A stretch of DNA of 64,000 nucleotides from Ostrinia nubilalis (GCF_963855985.1 NC_087095.1:9868001-9932000); one strand, 5' to 3'; positions 25,101 to 50,800 are shown, counted from the stretch's first letter. Numbers and translations: made by a program. Notes: generated from the sequence alone by a model not told the origin.

Positions 25101-26765
25101 TAGTTAAAACTATATGACGAGGTCCTGCCTGAAATAATATCAGTCTATTCTTAGATTTTGGACAAAACCTTCGTCATTTTGTCAAAGTAACTTGACTTCT
25201 AAAAGCGAACAGTAGAAACATTCAAATTAAAATTCAGCTGATTGACATTAAAAAGAGCTCTCGGTTCACTGGATCAGAGTCTATTTATATCAGACGTTGA
25301 TATTAATTTATTTCTCGACTGTAATGTTTCGTTGACTGAATTCCATATACATTATAAAAAGCGATAAATAAAATTGATTGAATTAAAACCAATTGAAGTT
25401 CTGTGAAATAATAATTAGGTAGAGTAGGTCCAAGTGGAGAAAAAGTTATTATAGTAAATTATTATGAATGAATTGTAATAAATCCGAAGACATTGAGGTG
25501 CATGCGGGCGTCCGGCAAGGCTGCCTGCTTTCGCCGCTTCTCTTTCTGGTAGTCTTAGATGGAGTCATGTGTCTTGCATTTCAAAACCAACGGCGTGGAA
25601 TAGAGTGGGGTATAATCGGAGTCTTAGAAGACTTAGATTATGCCGATGACCTCTGTTTGCTGAGCCACACGCATCACGATATGCAATCCAAAATTGATGA
25701 CCTACATCGAGAGGCGGGCATCACGGGGCTCAAAATTAACTGCCGGAAGACCCAAGAGATGCGATCTGGAGTGAGGAATTGCACACCATTACGGATTGGT
25801 GCAGAGGATGTGGAACGTGTCCACAATTTTACCTACCTCGGGAGCGTCGTGTCAGAGACTGGAGGTACCGAAGAGGACATCACTTCGCGCATTGCCAAGG
25901 CTAGAGCCACCTTCGCACAACTTCGCCCCGTATGGCAGTCACGGAAACTGACCCGAAGGGTCAAGATCAAAATTTTCGGGTCCAACGTTAAATCCGTGCT
26001 GCTCTATGGGTGTGAAACGTGGAAGGTCACCAAGGTCATCTCGCACCAGCTGCATGTCTTCGTCAACCGCTGCCTTCGCCGAATTCTCGGCATATACTGG
26101 CCTGAGAAAATCTCCAACGTCGAGCTATTGGAACGCTGCCACGAAATTCCGATCGACCAGCAGATCAAGCGCCGCAAGTGGAACTGGATTGGCCACACTC
26201 TCCGAAGGGATCCCGATCACATCCCCAAGCAGGCTCTGGATTGGAACCCCCAAGGAAAACGCAAGCGTGGTCGCCCCAAGCAAACTTGGCGGCGCACTGT
26301 GGCAGACGAGGCGAAGAAGATCGGCAAGACTTGGAGCGAGATCAAACACAAAGCTCAAGACCGAACGCGATGGAGGACTGTTGTGGACGCCCTCTGCCCC
26401 ATCTAGGGGACATAGGACCATAAGTCAAGTCAAGTCATTATGAATGAATTATTTTGTTTTCAAATATAACTACCTACAAGTATTTTTACTCTTTGTAAAA
26501 CAATAAGTATTTAATTTACATTAATAGCCTCTGAATTGGACAAAGACGCTAATAATAGCACCTAAAATTAAGCAATATTAAAAACTAGCTTTCCGCCCGC
26601 GGCTTCGCCCGCGTGGAATTTTGTCTGTCACAGAAAAACTTTATCGCGCGCGTCCCTGTTTCAAAAACCGGGATAAAAACTATCCTATGTTCTTTCCCGG
26701 GACTCAAACTATCTCTATGCCAAATTTCATCAAAATCGGTTGCGAGGTTTAAGCGGGAAAGCGTA

Positions 26766-26802
<37 letters not shown>

Positions 26803-29800
26803 GTTACTTTCGCATTTATAATATTAGTTGGGATAAAATTAGTTTTCTTTCAGACAGAAAATTGTCGTTCAGTGTATTTTCTCTCCAGCTATTTGTGAGT
26901 GTTTCAAATATCATAGCATGATATAACAAACAATATACCGCCTTGGAGACAAAGTTGCCTTTTTGTCAATATTGTGTGTTCGTTGTAAAGATACGAAGTT
27001 ACTACTAATTTTCTTTTACGCGTATGCACACGTATGCTTAACACATTTGTACTTGTATGTTTCGTAACAAAGTAGCAATACAGCAAATTCCTCTAAGGCC
27101 TACTTCTGTCTCTTAAAGGTTGCTAACCTTTTGTTTTACTGATTACTTACGTATGTCATTATTAATTTTAATACCACTTTTTAATGTTTTTCCCGCACTT
27201 CTGTGGAATTTATTTTTGACTGATAAAGTTTTACTGTAGGTATTTATATAATAAATTATATTAGGCATAAAACATGAAATATATTAACTAATCTAAAAAA
27301 CAGGGCTACATGGTTCAAACCCAAATAAAAAATTACTTTGAAATTTAAAATATTGGGATGTGAAAAGCCAGTTCAAATTAATTGGAAAAGGTAATTTACA
27401 CTAGTTTGATTGCGAACTAGAATCTGGGTCAGATGACGAGTACATATCACTTTTTAACAAATTGGATTTGTTTGTAATAGACTTTTATTACATAAAAATG
27501 TACCACACGATGTTATACGGTAGTTTTTCAGACTATTTTCAGAACAATTGGCAGGCTGGGCAACCAGGGCTGTATTTTTAAATACCAGTGACGAAAAAGC
27601 TGTTTTTAAACACATTCCAACAAAAATTCAGCATCAAATATAAAATTCCTAAATGTAGGTATGTCTGATAGTTATACAAAAAACACTACGAAAAAATGGA
27701 ATTAATTATGTTATTTTGGCGGCTGAACCATGAAACCAAAATATACGTAGGTGTGTGGTCTCTATTTTTCTTTATTCTGATCTTGTGATTACATTCATTT
27801 TCAATAATAACAAGGTTGGAAGGGGTTTCCTTCTGTGTGAAAAACAATATCACGCTGACAATTGACTTTTCCTAATGGAATGTAATTTGGCTAAAGTGTT
27901 CTTTAGCTTTAGTTTCATAAAATAATAATGATGTTTCATTATTATTTTATGTTCATATTTGAAATGGGTTAACATTTAATTAAAATACGGTACACAGGAA
28001 ATTTAAAGCTTTTACCATCGGTGCTAATAATCCATTTGTGGTTTTAGTCGTTAAGCCTCCGGAAACTCTTAGCATATTAAAATTATTTTGATATGGGTAT
28101 TAAATTATCTAAACCTACTACATTTTGTGAATTCCGTCAGATTATAATTTGACGTAGTTAGATTACAATCTAAACTAACCCACTGTTAGTTTACTAACAA
28201 TTTCAAGCGATGGAGTTCAAAAATCCATTTAGAAGCCCGCACAACCTCAACTCACCTCAACTTTACATTTTAAAACCATATTTTGGAAAGAAGTTTTTAA
28301 AGTTTTAAGTTCGCAAAGTTGTCAATTTAATACTTAATTTGATTTAAGCAATCGAACTTCATAGTCGTGATTGTTATTAAGGACTAACTAGTTAGTTAAA
28401 AGTGCCAAACAAACTGTCTTTGTCGACGTCAATGGATGTAATATTCGAGCAAATTGGACGGTCGAGCTCGAGAGACTTCAATTTTAAGTTTTATGCACAG
28501 TGAACCTTTTGTCCCAACTTGTTTGCCCATCTAATTACAGAATTCAATTTAAAATTACAGGGCTAAGTTCAACAATGCATGATGCCCAAATTGAAACGAA
28601 ACGTGCACTTAATTACTTTTCAACACCTTAAAAACTATGGACAAACTTCTTATCACCTTAAAGACTATGATCATGATCGTTATTCGGACTCAAAGGAAAA
28701 GTTATCTTGTTCTTTAGTACTTAAGAGGGGTCAACTAGTTTGATACGTGCCGATTGAACTTGTCGACCACTTGACTCCACCTGAAGAAGCCACTTTAGCA
28801 GACAGGAGATAAGTAGTGAGAAAATCAGGTCTCGTTATTGAGTCACAAGTAACTCAAGTTTTGTATTAGTAATTTATCTTATTTCATTGTCTGAGTTTCT
28901 ACTAGTTCAAACACTTTTAACCGTACCAAGTTGAATCCATCAGAAAAAACTAAAACTTATCGCTGGCATTTTCCGACACAATATGTATTTCCAGACCGGT
29001 TGACTATTTCGAACCGGACCAGGTTGACTCCGTCCTTGATGGGTATGACGTCGTAGCTGAGGAAGCTGTCGCCGATCCTCAGGGCTGTAGGTAGGTTCGC
29101 TTGATATAATTATAACTTTAAGAACTAACTGATAAGACTTATTTTTACAAACCTCGTCTCATTTTCCTGAACAATATTTACTGGCAAGTCTAGTTCCTAA
29201 CGGACTTGACTCCGCCCAAAACATATTATTATACAGTTTAGGGACAGAAAATAATTATCATGCGGTGGTGGGCCCTACCTTTTAAGTAACTAACTCCATT
29301 ATGTAACTAAATATACTTTTTACAAACCTTGTCTCATTTTCCGGAACAATATTCCCGGACCGGTCGACTAGTTCGAACCGGACCAGATTGACTCCGTCGG
29401 CGATGGGTAGGTACAACGTCGGGGCTGAGCGAGCGGTCGAGGGCCCTCAGAGTTGTAGGTTATAATTGTACTTTAAGAGCTAACTAATAGATGTATTTTC
29501 ACAAACCTCGTCTCATTTTCCGGAACAATATTCCCGGACCGGTCGACTAGTTCGAACCGGACCAGATTGACTCCGTCGGCGATGGGTACAACGTCAGGGC
29601 TGAGCGAGCGATCGAGGGCCCTCAGAGTTTTCCGCTTCATGCATCGGAGGAACTTCGGGAAGTACTCCTTGTGGTCGATAACATCCTTCACGTCAACCAG
29701 CTGAAATGTATTTGATGGATAAACGTTCATTAGGGAAATGGTAATGAAATAATAAGTAAGCCAAAAATAAATAAGAAGCAGGAACAGATTTAGGGTCAAT

Positions 29801-31226
29801 ACGCGTGTATATTTGTGTGGATGTGATGGATGTTTGTTTCAACTTCACGTTAACACTATTCAAAGGATTTTAAAGTAACTTAATAGTGTTTTAGCGTATC
29901 TGAGAGGATACACGAGAATAACTATTAAGTACATTAATTTTATCAAAATCCACACGGGCAAACCCAGGCAGAGGCTAGTCTCAAATAAAACAAAAAACTA
30001 CTCATTTCAAGAAACGACTTCTTGTCAGTTCTATCTAATGAAAAATGAGCATAAAACGTTCCTAGCTTTCATCCTAAGTGAAATCCCTTGAGATATGACG
30101 ATCATTGTCCCTACAACGTATTCTTTTTGATCTAGTCGCATGTCTTAGCGTTGATCCACTGAGGATTGCTCGCGTATGTACAAATGGGCCCGTAAGTAAA
30201 ACTATTTCCCTTTACCTTGAGTCGCTAACAAAGAATTTTTAAACAATGGCCTTAGTATGTTTGCTAACTATCTCACATGGAAGGTATGTACGTTCTGTAG
30301 AATATAATGAACATCTTTTTCAAAGAAAGTCTTCATTTTACGATATAACTACAGTTACAATGTGCAAAAAATCGGTAAGTACTACCAAGACCCTTCTGGG
30401 AAACTGATAACAATTAAGCCACACATTGAACTCTTATCAAGTTGAAATAGGTAAGATTTTCTAACAAAATGTAGAGTCTAATTCTGACGATTGTACACAC
30501 CTGGAATAATTATTCCTAAACCAATTTTAACAAACAAAAGATCAATATTATTTTAACCTCTCGTTTCCAATACAATTTTGAAACGCCAAACACAAACGAG
30601 AAAGTTTGGAAATAGCAGACCGAGCTAGGACTGAATTTTAAACTATGAACGTTCGTTATGGAATTTTTGAATGAGAAATAGTACAAATTGTAATTCAGCA
30701 CACGTATGAGCTAAGCTAAAACTACACATAGTACCTACTTATTTGTATGTAATTTATTTTTTGAATTTCGCCAATTTTTCAGTTAAATTAAATCGTTCTA
30801 GCTGATGTTGGAACTTCGAACTTAATATTGTGGTTGAACTGTGAAAAACTAAAACTTTTCGTTAAAATTTACTGAACTTCATCTCTTTATTATTTTAAAA
30901 ACTTATACGCCAGCTTATTAACTTGTGAACATCCCTTTAGGTCCGAGTAGGTACTCGGACAGACTTTTCTGAAAAAGCAGGCACAGAAGAATCTTTGTAT
31001 AATATTCGTATGCTAGAAAAAACAAAATACAAACTTTCTTAGAACAGTCCCGCCAAATGATCTTAACCACGTCTGCTCCCTCCAGCCACAGATCAGCGAC
31101 AAACCGGCTCATATACGCATCAGCTTCATCCTTCTGGTCTCCATGGCAACCGGAGATTAAGGTCGTAGCGAAAAAATACACCACCACTAGTCTCATGTCG
31201 ACTTGAGAGCGCATTATACGATTCAT
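22154..31226 (-). CDS. Osiris-family protein (DUF1676), 5 coding exons, 378 aa
   Basis: Exons (minus strand): 31226-31035, 29700-29507, 24363-24239, 23451-23276, 22603-22154. All junctions are AG/GT with matching phases, and the total is 1137 nt. Residues about 11-28 (MRLVVVYFFATTLISG) form a signal peptide; M1 or M11 may be the start. Exons 1-2 carry the Osiris cysteine region (WRDCSKK, FLRCMKRKTLRALDR) and the hallmark IADGVNLVRFEL. Exon 4 has a basic RGRRR followed by a long hydrophobic membrane segment (about 181-217: MMMFGIVSIGMVLVPMGF, then LAVLGGKALLLAKMALIL), as in DUF1676. Exon 5 is a Tyr/Pro-rich tail (NYGFYHSYPYDPYYEKRSR). Osiris proteins are insect-specific membrane or endosomal proteins of cuticle-secreting epithelia. 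I cannot assign an Osi number. The 5.1-kb intron 2 contains a LINE insertion and an array of dead copies of exon 2. Confidence 0.9.
23830..24206 (-). mobile_element. Helitron-like element remnant in an Osiris intron
   Basis: At 23832-23852 cccgcgacttcgtacgc is the inverted tail of the family. The body matches the copy at 5145-5355 (ctgctct.cttatagcctcctcaataaagg), and the head (aatattcgtgtaatag) near 24188-24206 is decayed. It ends only about 33 bp from the donor of the third coding exon. Confidence 0.55.
25461..26450 (+). mobile_element. 5'-truncated RTE-like LINE insertion with 14-bp target duplication
   Basis: ATTATGAATGAATT occurs on both sides (25461-25474 and 26437-26450), bounding a 962-bp insertion. 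The insert carries only the C-terminal part of a reverse-transcriptase frame and ends with an (AAGTC)n-type tail, a normal outcome of target-primed insertion with 5' truncation. It lies antisense inside Osiris intron 2. The exact target duplication and intact frame point to a recent insertion. Confidence 0.9.
25475..26406 (+). pseudogene. C-terminal fragment of LINE reverse transcriptase
   Basis: About 310 codons are open without a break. RT motif GVRQGCLLSPLLF is near the start and the catalytic DLDYADDLCLL lies about 45 residues on. These are followed by the typical thumb/C-terminal landmarks FTYLGSVVSETGG, LLYGCETWKVT, RRKWNWIGHTLRRDP and GKRKRGRPKQTWRR. The apurinic endonuclease and N-terminal RT motifs are missing because of 5' truncation. 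The apparent start codon belongs to the duplicated target site, not to the element. It cannot move by itself. RTE-clade assignment is by motif memory. Confidence 0.85.
26584..26833 (-). mobile_element. Helitron-like (Lep1-type) element with (CAGA)n
   Basis: On the minus strand it starts TCCCAACTAATATTATAAA and ends CGCGGGCGGAAAGCTAG. Near 26765-26800 it holds a CAGA microsatellite adjoining the conserved block ccaaatttcatcaaaatcgg. It lies in Osiris intron 2, downstream of the LINE insertion. Confidence 0.75.
27916..27951. repeat. Perfect 16-bp-arm hairpin
   Basis: CATAAAATAATAATGA (27916-27931) and its exact reverse complement (27936-27951) are separated by TGTT. It is intronic in Osiris. 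The AT-only arms make chance or slippage possible. Confidence 0.75.
28728..29455 (-). repeat. Array of degenerate copies of Osiris coding exon 2
   Basis: Downstream of the real exon 2 (29507-29700) the segment encoding DGVNLVRFELVDRSGN recurs. The marker word GACTCCGT (plus strand) is at 29569 in the real exon, then 29390, 29208 and 29026, a spacing of 179-182 bp. More decayed copies lie near 28892-28943 and 28728-28782. Copy C (29322-29455) is nearly identical over about 130 bp but has a 4-bp insertion (gtaggtacaac for gtacaac) and has lost the acceptor AG. Copy B has in-frame stops. Copy A (about 28960-29090) keeps an acceptor-like cctacag and an open frame reading SYDVIPIKDGVNLVRFEIV. The intron just downstream is duplicated with each unit. 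Confidence 0.85.
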
Positions 31227-31284
31227 ATCTTTATAAGTTCCATTTCTTGTAAGTGTTGGTTACGTGAGCTGGAACAGAAGAAGG

Positions 31285-31291
31285 CTTTATA
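31285..31291 (-). promoter_or_regulatory. Possible TATA box of the Osiris gene
   Basis: The minus strand reads GCTATAAAGCC about 60 bp upstream of the ATG at 31226, which would place the start site close to 31258. A second ttataaag lies directly before the ATG and is too close to serve. Confidence 0.45.
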
Positions 31292-34200
31292 GCTATTCAT
31301 TGTTAGGGGAACGGAGGAATTTTTCATTAGTTTCTATTAATAGAGAGACACTTTATTACAGTTAATGCCAATAAAAGTAACGAGATTGCTGACATCCAAG
31401 GGAATATCGATACTATAGCGAAACATTTTCTGAAAATAATTTTCGTTTGATGTGAGCAACAATAGCCATTGCTAATAGCTAAGTTCTATTCTAGCTAGTT
31501 CTAAGGGAGTTAGTATCGAGATCACTGATTAATAAAATCAAAGGGAGCGTCAAACTTATAAAACATATTAATAAGATTATAAACTTTCGCGTTCCATTTC
31601 AATTTTGAATTGTGGGGAAAATCAACACCTTATGGAAAAAACGAGTTTAGTTTCCATAGTATCAGATTTTGTCTTATCTTAAGTACACAAACGTACAGGT
31701 ACTATTTTGCTATTATTAAACGTTACACAATAAAGATCGATAATTTTCTTATTAGCCAAAAACGAACGTGGAAGCCAACATGTCATTCGATGATGGAATG
31801 TGTAAATTCTTTACTGCGAAAGTAAGATCGCAAGAGTATCGGAAATGTTATTCCATTTTTCCTTTATAACTTCTTCGGGGCGTATTTTTTGCCTATGAAA
31901 CCTACATTATCTGTACGAGTAAAACCAATAAACCGAAATAATAAACGGCAAAGTGAAATATTTTGGCGTGGAAGACATTTTTATGAGTTTTTTGCTCGGC
32001 GCTTAGGGCTCCTAATCTCATTTACAACACTTTTAGCACGTTTAGGTACAAACGTAACTTATAAGTCTGTGGTGAAGCTAACCATGTTATTAATGACACT
32101 GGTCTGAAGTCATTTTGCCAATTTTGAAACTCTAATAAATCTTAGTTTCGATCCCAGATGAGATACACAAGTGGAAAGTGATAATTTATATCAATAAGCC
32201 AAGTTTGAATAGGATATTACACATGGAATAATCAGAACAAGCTGAGTAAATTACTTATTAATTCCTACAAGGACCTTACATGATTATTGTTCTTAAAAGA
32301 ACAAGATACTTAACTAAGTACTTAAAATATAACTGAAAAAGTACAATCGTAAAAGGACTTACCTATATTTGGGAAGAATGCAGATGTACAAAATTTAGTA
32401 TACAACTAGGTTGTACTTATAAAAGAACACCACATAGCAATCCGTATACGGTCAAGGTCGTACCACGAATGGAAAACTCTATGTGACCCCTTTCCATTAT
32501 ATGCATGGTGGAAAGCGAATGATTTCCATGCGACCACCGACCAAATCATGTTAATGAATAACCACGCATTGCTTACTGTTTGCGCAGCCCGTGACGGCGA
32601 CATCTAGTTGTTCATTCACACAGTATAAACGATAATTTTCATAATAAAATATAGTTACTCTGACTGTCCATCATGCTACCCACCTGTTAAGAATGAAACT
32701 GTTAAGGTATGATTTTGTTGATTTATAACTTTCTTGTCCTGAAAAAAGTTTCATCTGTCAGCTACCTAACCGAGATATTAAAGTTGTGTTTATTAGGTAG
32801 CTGACACCACTAACTACAAATTTCAAGGCATCTTTTTTAAAATGGTACTCCACTAACTGAAAACCTAATACCTATCTCTTCCTGTTTCAAAATCTTCATC
32901 GAAATCGTTAACTAATTTTAGATGCAGTGCTAACATTTGAAATGAAAATCTGTATTATCATATCCTCAAATAACAACCATTAACAATTATACAGTGAGGG
33001 TGCGGACCCTTTTGCTTAAATCCAAACAAAATTGTACCGTTCATCGCTAGGAAAGGTTTTACAGCCTGGTCAGTTCAAACTGACTGGCTAATACGAGCCC
33101 TTTGTGATGCAAATTATCTTCACACGTCCCTCGTAATGATTTTAGATCTAGAATTAGACCCTTTGATAGAAAATCCTTTGATCTACGTTTTTCGAGTCTG
33201 AATAACTTCCATTTAACCGGTTTATTTTTGAGAACTTACTTAGAAATAACAGTGGCATTAGTGTTAAGTGTGTTCGAGAAAACTATTTATTATTAAAGGA
33301 ATAATGGAAAATGGGTGTAAATAAATTACCTACTATAGCTAGAATTGCAATGTTTATCATTGATATTAATGGGAAACTTAACAACATTTGAATCTAAACT
33401 TTGCGCGCATGGATAATGTTAATGATGTTAATGTCAAGATTTAACGTATGTACCTCTTCGGATCAGTCAGGTATTAATGAGGAGTTCCGAAAGTTTCAAA
33501 TCCCTTTGACATCAAAGCGTAAGCTAATTCCAAAATTAGCGCAACACACCCACCTCCCACCTACACAGTTTTGAAAATGCACAAATTATTGTGTATGAAC
33601 CTAATTTAGCGATTTAATGGAACGCGACCAAACTATTTGAATAGAGAACAAAATCACTGGCTGCTTTTGAAAGAAAATGGCAGCATTATTATTTGAATTT
33701 AGAATATTAATAATAGACTAGCGCCGGTCCAAAGCAGCGTCTCACCGCATCGCAAACAACGAGATGGCCAGGATCAAAAGCAATTAACTAATGGAATACG
33801 AGCTCCTTGGAGCGCTAATTGATTTGTTCTATGCAACCGCACCTTCAATGTGTGCCTGTTATTACGTCACGCGCTGGACTCACCGTGTAATTTGCTAGTG
33901 GTTTACAACAAACTTTTATAGTTAATTCAGAGCTAACATTTATAAATAAATGTACATACTAATGGAATACGTTTTTCTTATGTTATTTTCATGTATGAAA
34001 TAGTGTGCTTTAGATTTATTTCATGTATCACACTAACATAGAATCCGATTAGTAGTGAGGGGTGTCATACGTTGAACCATTGATTTATTTATTGAAATGT
34101 GATAAATCTCTACTCTGTTCTGAATTTTACTATCAAATTCTTTTCAGACCTGTATCAAACTGACACTAAAATTTCTGTTTTATTACTTGTATTGTTAATA

Positions 34201-34430
34201 TGTCACGACAGCACTAACCATTGAAAGTGGCTGATGGTTCGGTATTTAATCCGGGTTTATTATGACTATAATAAACAATGGATAACGTCATTTACCCAAA
34301 TAACGCCCACGACTCTATAGTAATCCAATAACATTATGATGATAATCCAGTACATTTTGAAGTTGTTAAAGGCTTTGTATTACCAATAATCTCTTCTTTC
34401 TAAACTAATAAAATCGAATCAATGATCGGG

Positions 34431-34644
34431 TCTCACTACTAATATTATAAAGCTGAAGAGTTTGTTTGTTTGTTTAGTTAAACGCGCTAATCTCGGGAAC
34501 TACTGATCCGATTAGAAAAAACATTTTTGTGTAGACCCATCAAACTACAAGCAATACCAGCAAAGCATCAAAGAAAAATTTGAGAAAACGGGAAAAAAAT
34601 ATTAAAACGATATTCACGCGTACGAAGTCGCGGGCAAAGCTATT
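34431..34644 (+). mobile_element. Helitron-like element, short copy
   Basis: Starts TCTCACTACTAATATTATAA, continues with gctgaagagtttgtttgtttg and ends CGCGTACGAAGTCGCGGGCA with CTAT in place of the terminal CTAG. Same family as 3649-3862. Confidence 0.65.
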
Positions 34645-35447
34645 CGGTTTTTAACCGATTACGCAACGTTTTAGGTACAATAGAAATTCGCCAGTCGAAA
34701 CAATGCATCGACATTTCGACACAAATATCAGGTCATCGACGTACTGAACATTTTCGATGATTAAGCTAAAGGTCAGTTTACAAAGATGATAAAATTATTC
34801 TAATAAGACATCAATAAATATTTTACTACATAGTTTGAAATTAATGTGTATTTATGTGATATCGCTGGAATATAATTCGCCTCCGCAGTTTAATCATTGG
34901 GAATCCAGCTTCGATTTCTGGTTGAAATACATGTATAAGCGTTTTACGTGTATTTTCTAGATTAGGAAAAAATTGCGACTGGGAATTTATCGCGCGTACT
35001 ACACTATTACTTATTCTATGGTAGGTACTACCTACATTTATCTTTATTGTATTAAACGAGTACCTATTATTTTCAGATCGATGATTACTAAATGTTTTCA
35101 GGTTGATTATCCACATCAACTTGTTCCTGATTTCCCTGACAAATATAGGAACTGACTAGAGTGGAAATAGGACAGGTATATTTAATAATGTTATACCGAT
35201 GGAGCCTTACAAATGTACCAATAAATCTGATATCCGATATTCGATAGCATGAGCTTAAGACAGGTACGTACCTACTTAAACAAGGGAAGATATATCTATA
35301 CAATATTGTTGAGGTAGAGCTGTGATTCGTGTGGAAAAGTTTGTGAATTTCATATTTCTTAAAATAAAATGTTTTTACAGGTGTGCAATGTAGAAAAAGT
35401 TTAATTATGAAACCTATTCAATATCTTACAAGTTTGTCAGAAGTCGT

Positions 35448-35601
35448 TATAAACTACAGTCTGTGTGTTATTTTAATGTCTAAACAATAATACTGTAAAG
35501 TTTCATCAAAATCCGTTCAGTAGTTTTTGCGTGAAAGAGTGACAAACTTATTCATAAATCTTTACAAACTTTCACAGTTACTTGTATAATATTAGTATTA
35601 T
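35448..35601 (-). mobile_element. Lep1-type Helitron fragment
   Basis: Contains the family blocks aaagtttcatcaaaatccg, ttcagtagtttttgcgtgaa and the inverted head (ataatattagtat). The CTAG-side terminus is missing. The complete relative is at 49735-49933. Confidence 0.65.
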
Positions 35602-36490
35602 AAACTGCCCCTAATATGAAAAGTACTGACTTAGCACCGACACCCGACACTCGAGTGTTCAGCAAATCTGGATCAAGCTGCTCAGTGCCTCGGTGTCAGT
35701 GGATTCTTACACATTACAGTTTTAACGCTATGTAGAGTTCGAAATATCTAAGTGCATTTCGTCGATATCATTAAATTAATGTAAGTATTAGAAATTTAAT
35801 TTATAAACATTCAGAAATATAGGTAACAATTTGACTTCCAGAGTTGAGCATTTTAATAAGTGTTAAATTTCAAACCAATTCGGATTTAATCATGCTGTCA
35901 AGAACAAAGTAATTGCTAATTTTACTTCATGCTTCACGTCAAATAAACATGACAGAGATAAAATAGAGTATACCAATAATATAACGAATGCTTATAATAA
36001 CTTAAGTGTCCATCCCTTTTATTGGGCCGAGCCCATTTGTCCATATGATCATTCCGACCTGTCTAGCAAATGGCAGTGAAATTATGAAGACGCTGTGACG
36101 TTAATATAAAAATATCGTTTAGCCATTTCTTTTCCAAGATGTTTTCTTGAGTTTTCCGCACGAGCTGAGACCGATATTAACATCAGAAAACTTTGTCCAG
36201 TGGAATGTTTTATTTTTGAAACAACAGAGTTGAAGGACAATGAATCATTATTTTTCATTATGCTGCAATGCCTATATTTTGAATATAACGAGATTTGGCT
36301 TGATTTGATTTGATATGAACTATGGACCACAACGCCACTGGTTTAAATCCCGCTTGCGATAGGGTGTGGTCATTTTATTACAATACTTAGGTCACTTTTC
36401 AAGAGTATTACGGTTTCTGTTTAGTTTGTGATTAGATTATAGTTAGAAAAATGTAGAAACGAATTAAAAATTTCATATTTTTCACAGAAA

Positions 36491-49213
<12,723 letters not shown>

Positions 49214-49734
49214 TTTTTTATTTGTTTTATTTATTGGTAATATATTTTGTATTTAACTGAGATGCTTGTTGTATTGATTCTAAAATAACTACTACCTATA
49301 TACGAGTATATTGTTCCTCCTCAGTGCTTAGTTTTTACACAGCCAGAATTAAATAAGTTTGGAGATCATGAATTTTCTAAAAATTAGGATACAGAATAGC
49401 GATCTTAAAGCCATCTGTTGGGACGCGGTCTAAGCGTGCTTTTATGGAAAACCTTTTTCATGGTAGGTTCTTATAAGCAGCAAAACCACTCCACCTACAT
49501 ATATTTTCAACGATCACCAATAGATGGAGCTTATATCAGGTAAACTTTTTCGCAATAATTAAAGCCTACTCGTTTGGGAAATTAAACAAAGGTAAATATT
49601 ACTTATGTTTACAAAAGAGACAGAACAAAAACTTTTTTTTATTTAAAAGCAGTTTATACACAATGTAGAGTCTTCCCGCAAAGGTTGTTAGACGGAGCTA
49701 ACATCACGACATTTATTTGCAAAAATATAGCGAA
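49214..49734. other. nudel 3' UTR and downstream flank
   Basis: No coding segment. The best poly(A) hexamer I see is ATTAAA at 49348-49353, about 135 bp after the stop. There is no clean AATAAA before it. Confidence 0.4.
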
Positions 49735-49933
49735 CTAGCTGTTGCCCGCGGATTCAACCGCGTGAAATTCAGTTTGCCACAGATCGTCATAAATTATAGC
49801 CTATATGTTATTGTGGGTTATAAACAATAATAGTGTAAAAGTTTCATCAAAATCCGTTCAGTAGTTTTTGCGTGAAAAAGTAACAAACATCCAGACATCC
49901 ATACAAACTTTCGCATTTATAATATTAGTAGGA
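49735..49933 (-). mobile_element. Complete Lep1-type Helitron-like element
   Basis: On the minus strand it begins TCCTACTAATATTATAAATG and ends CGCGGGCAACAGCTAG, flanked by T and A with no target duplication. It includes the block ttcagtagtttttgcgtg. It is the best-preserved short copy in the window. Confidence 0.8.
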
Positions 49934-50710
49934 GTAGGATCTACACAAGACTCGTGAAACTCATTTGTAAATAAACAAGTTGATGATTTTACATAATTTT
50001 AAATCATGCTCCAACTTCATGACTCTACTTTCAGTCTGACTATAACACTTGTACCTACTAGTTAGGTAGGATAAAGGTGAGAATTTGATTGTTACACATT
50101 TGCAACATTCTCTGTCTGTAAGTAGTTACAGGATTTTAACTCAAATAGGTACACACACATACAATCCTGAATTTGAAATAAAGACTGAATTTGCAAAAAT
50201 CTTTTATAACAACCTAATCGAAAAAACTGAACTTAAGATTTAAAACCCGAGTTGTAAAAAGTGCCTCAATTGCCCCTATTTGGTAACTCGTTCAGATCTA
50301 TATTTCTGAATACGAAATAGATATCTTAGTTCACTGAACCTTCACATATTAATGACAGTTCACGCTGCGCGATAAATTAGAGTAATAAATAGCAGTTCAC
50401 AGCTAGTTATATGACAAAATGATTTAATTTTGGCATTCTAAACGACTGCGCCCGTAGCCAATCAATTTTATTTAAAAAAGGCAAAGTTTTGATCAACCAA
50501 TTTTTATGCAATTTTGTTGATTTTGTGTAATTGAGGAAAATATTAATACCAAAAAATTGTTAATTAATAAACCGATATTGTTCTTAATAAAGATAATATT
50601 ATTACTAAAGCAATGAGTGGCATTAAATGTACATTTTTTAGCTGTGTTCGATTAAATATCATTGAAGTGTATTAGTTGGAAAAGTACACAGTGATTGTGT
50701 ACTGTGTTTT

Positions 50711-50800
50711 CATCATCATCATCATTATCATCATTTCAGCCACAGGATGTCCACTGCTGAACATAGGCCTCCTCCAATGACTTACACATCGCACGGTTGA
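50711..50800 (-). mobile_element. RTE-type LINE 3' tip with CAT-repeat tail
   Basis: The minus strand reads the last codons of the element (EEAYVQQWTSCG then TGA) followed by ATGATGATAATGATGATG. It is the same family as 47811-48030. Confidence 0.8.

Larger units (their letters stand above)
31300..36480. other. Intergenic region between the divergent Osiris and nudel genes
   Basis: About 5.2 kb with no supported coding segment. It holds two Helitron-like copies (listed separately), a short inverted repeat GTCAGCTACCTAA (32757-32769) / TTAGGTAGCTGAC (32793-32805), and a locally GC-richer, repeat-free block at about 33720-33900. Confidence 0.5.

Noticed and set aside
26006..26443. 145-codon plus-strand frame over the LINE
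   Set aside because: It is an alternative frame of the GC-rich reverse-transcriptase fragment.
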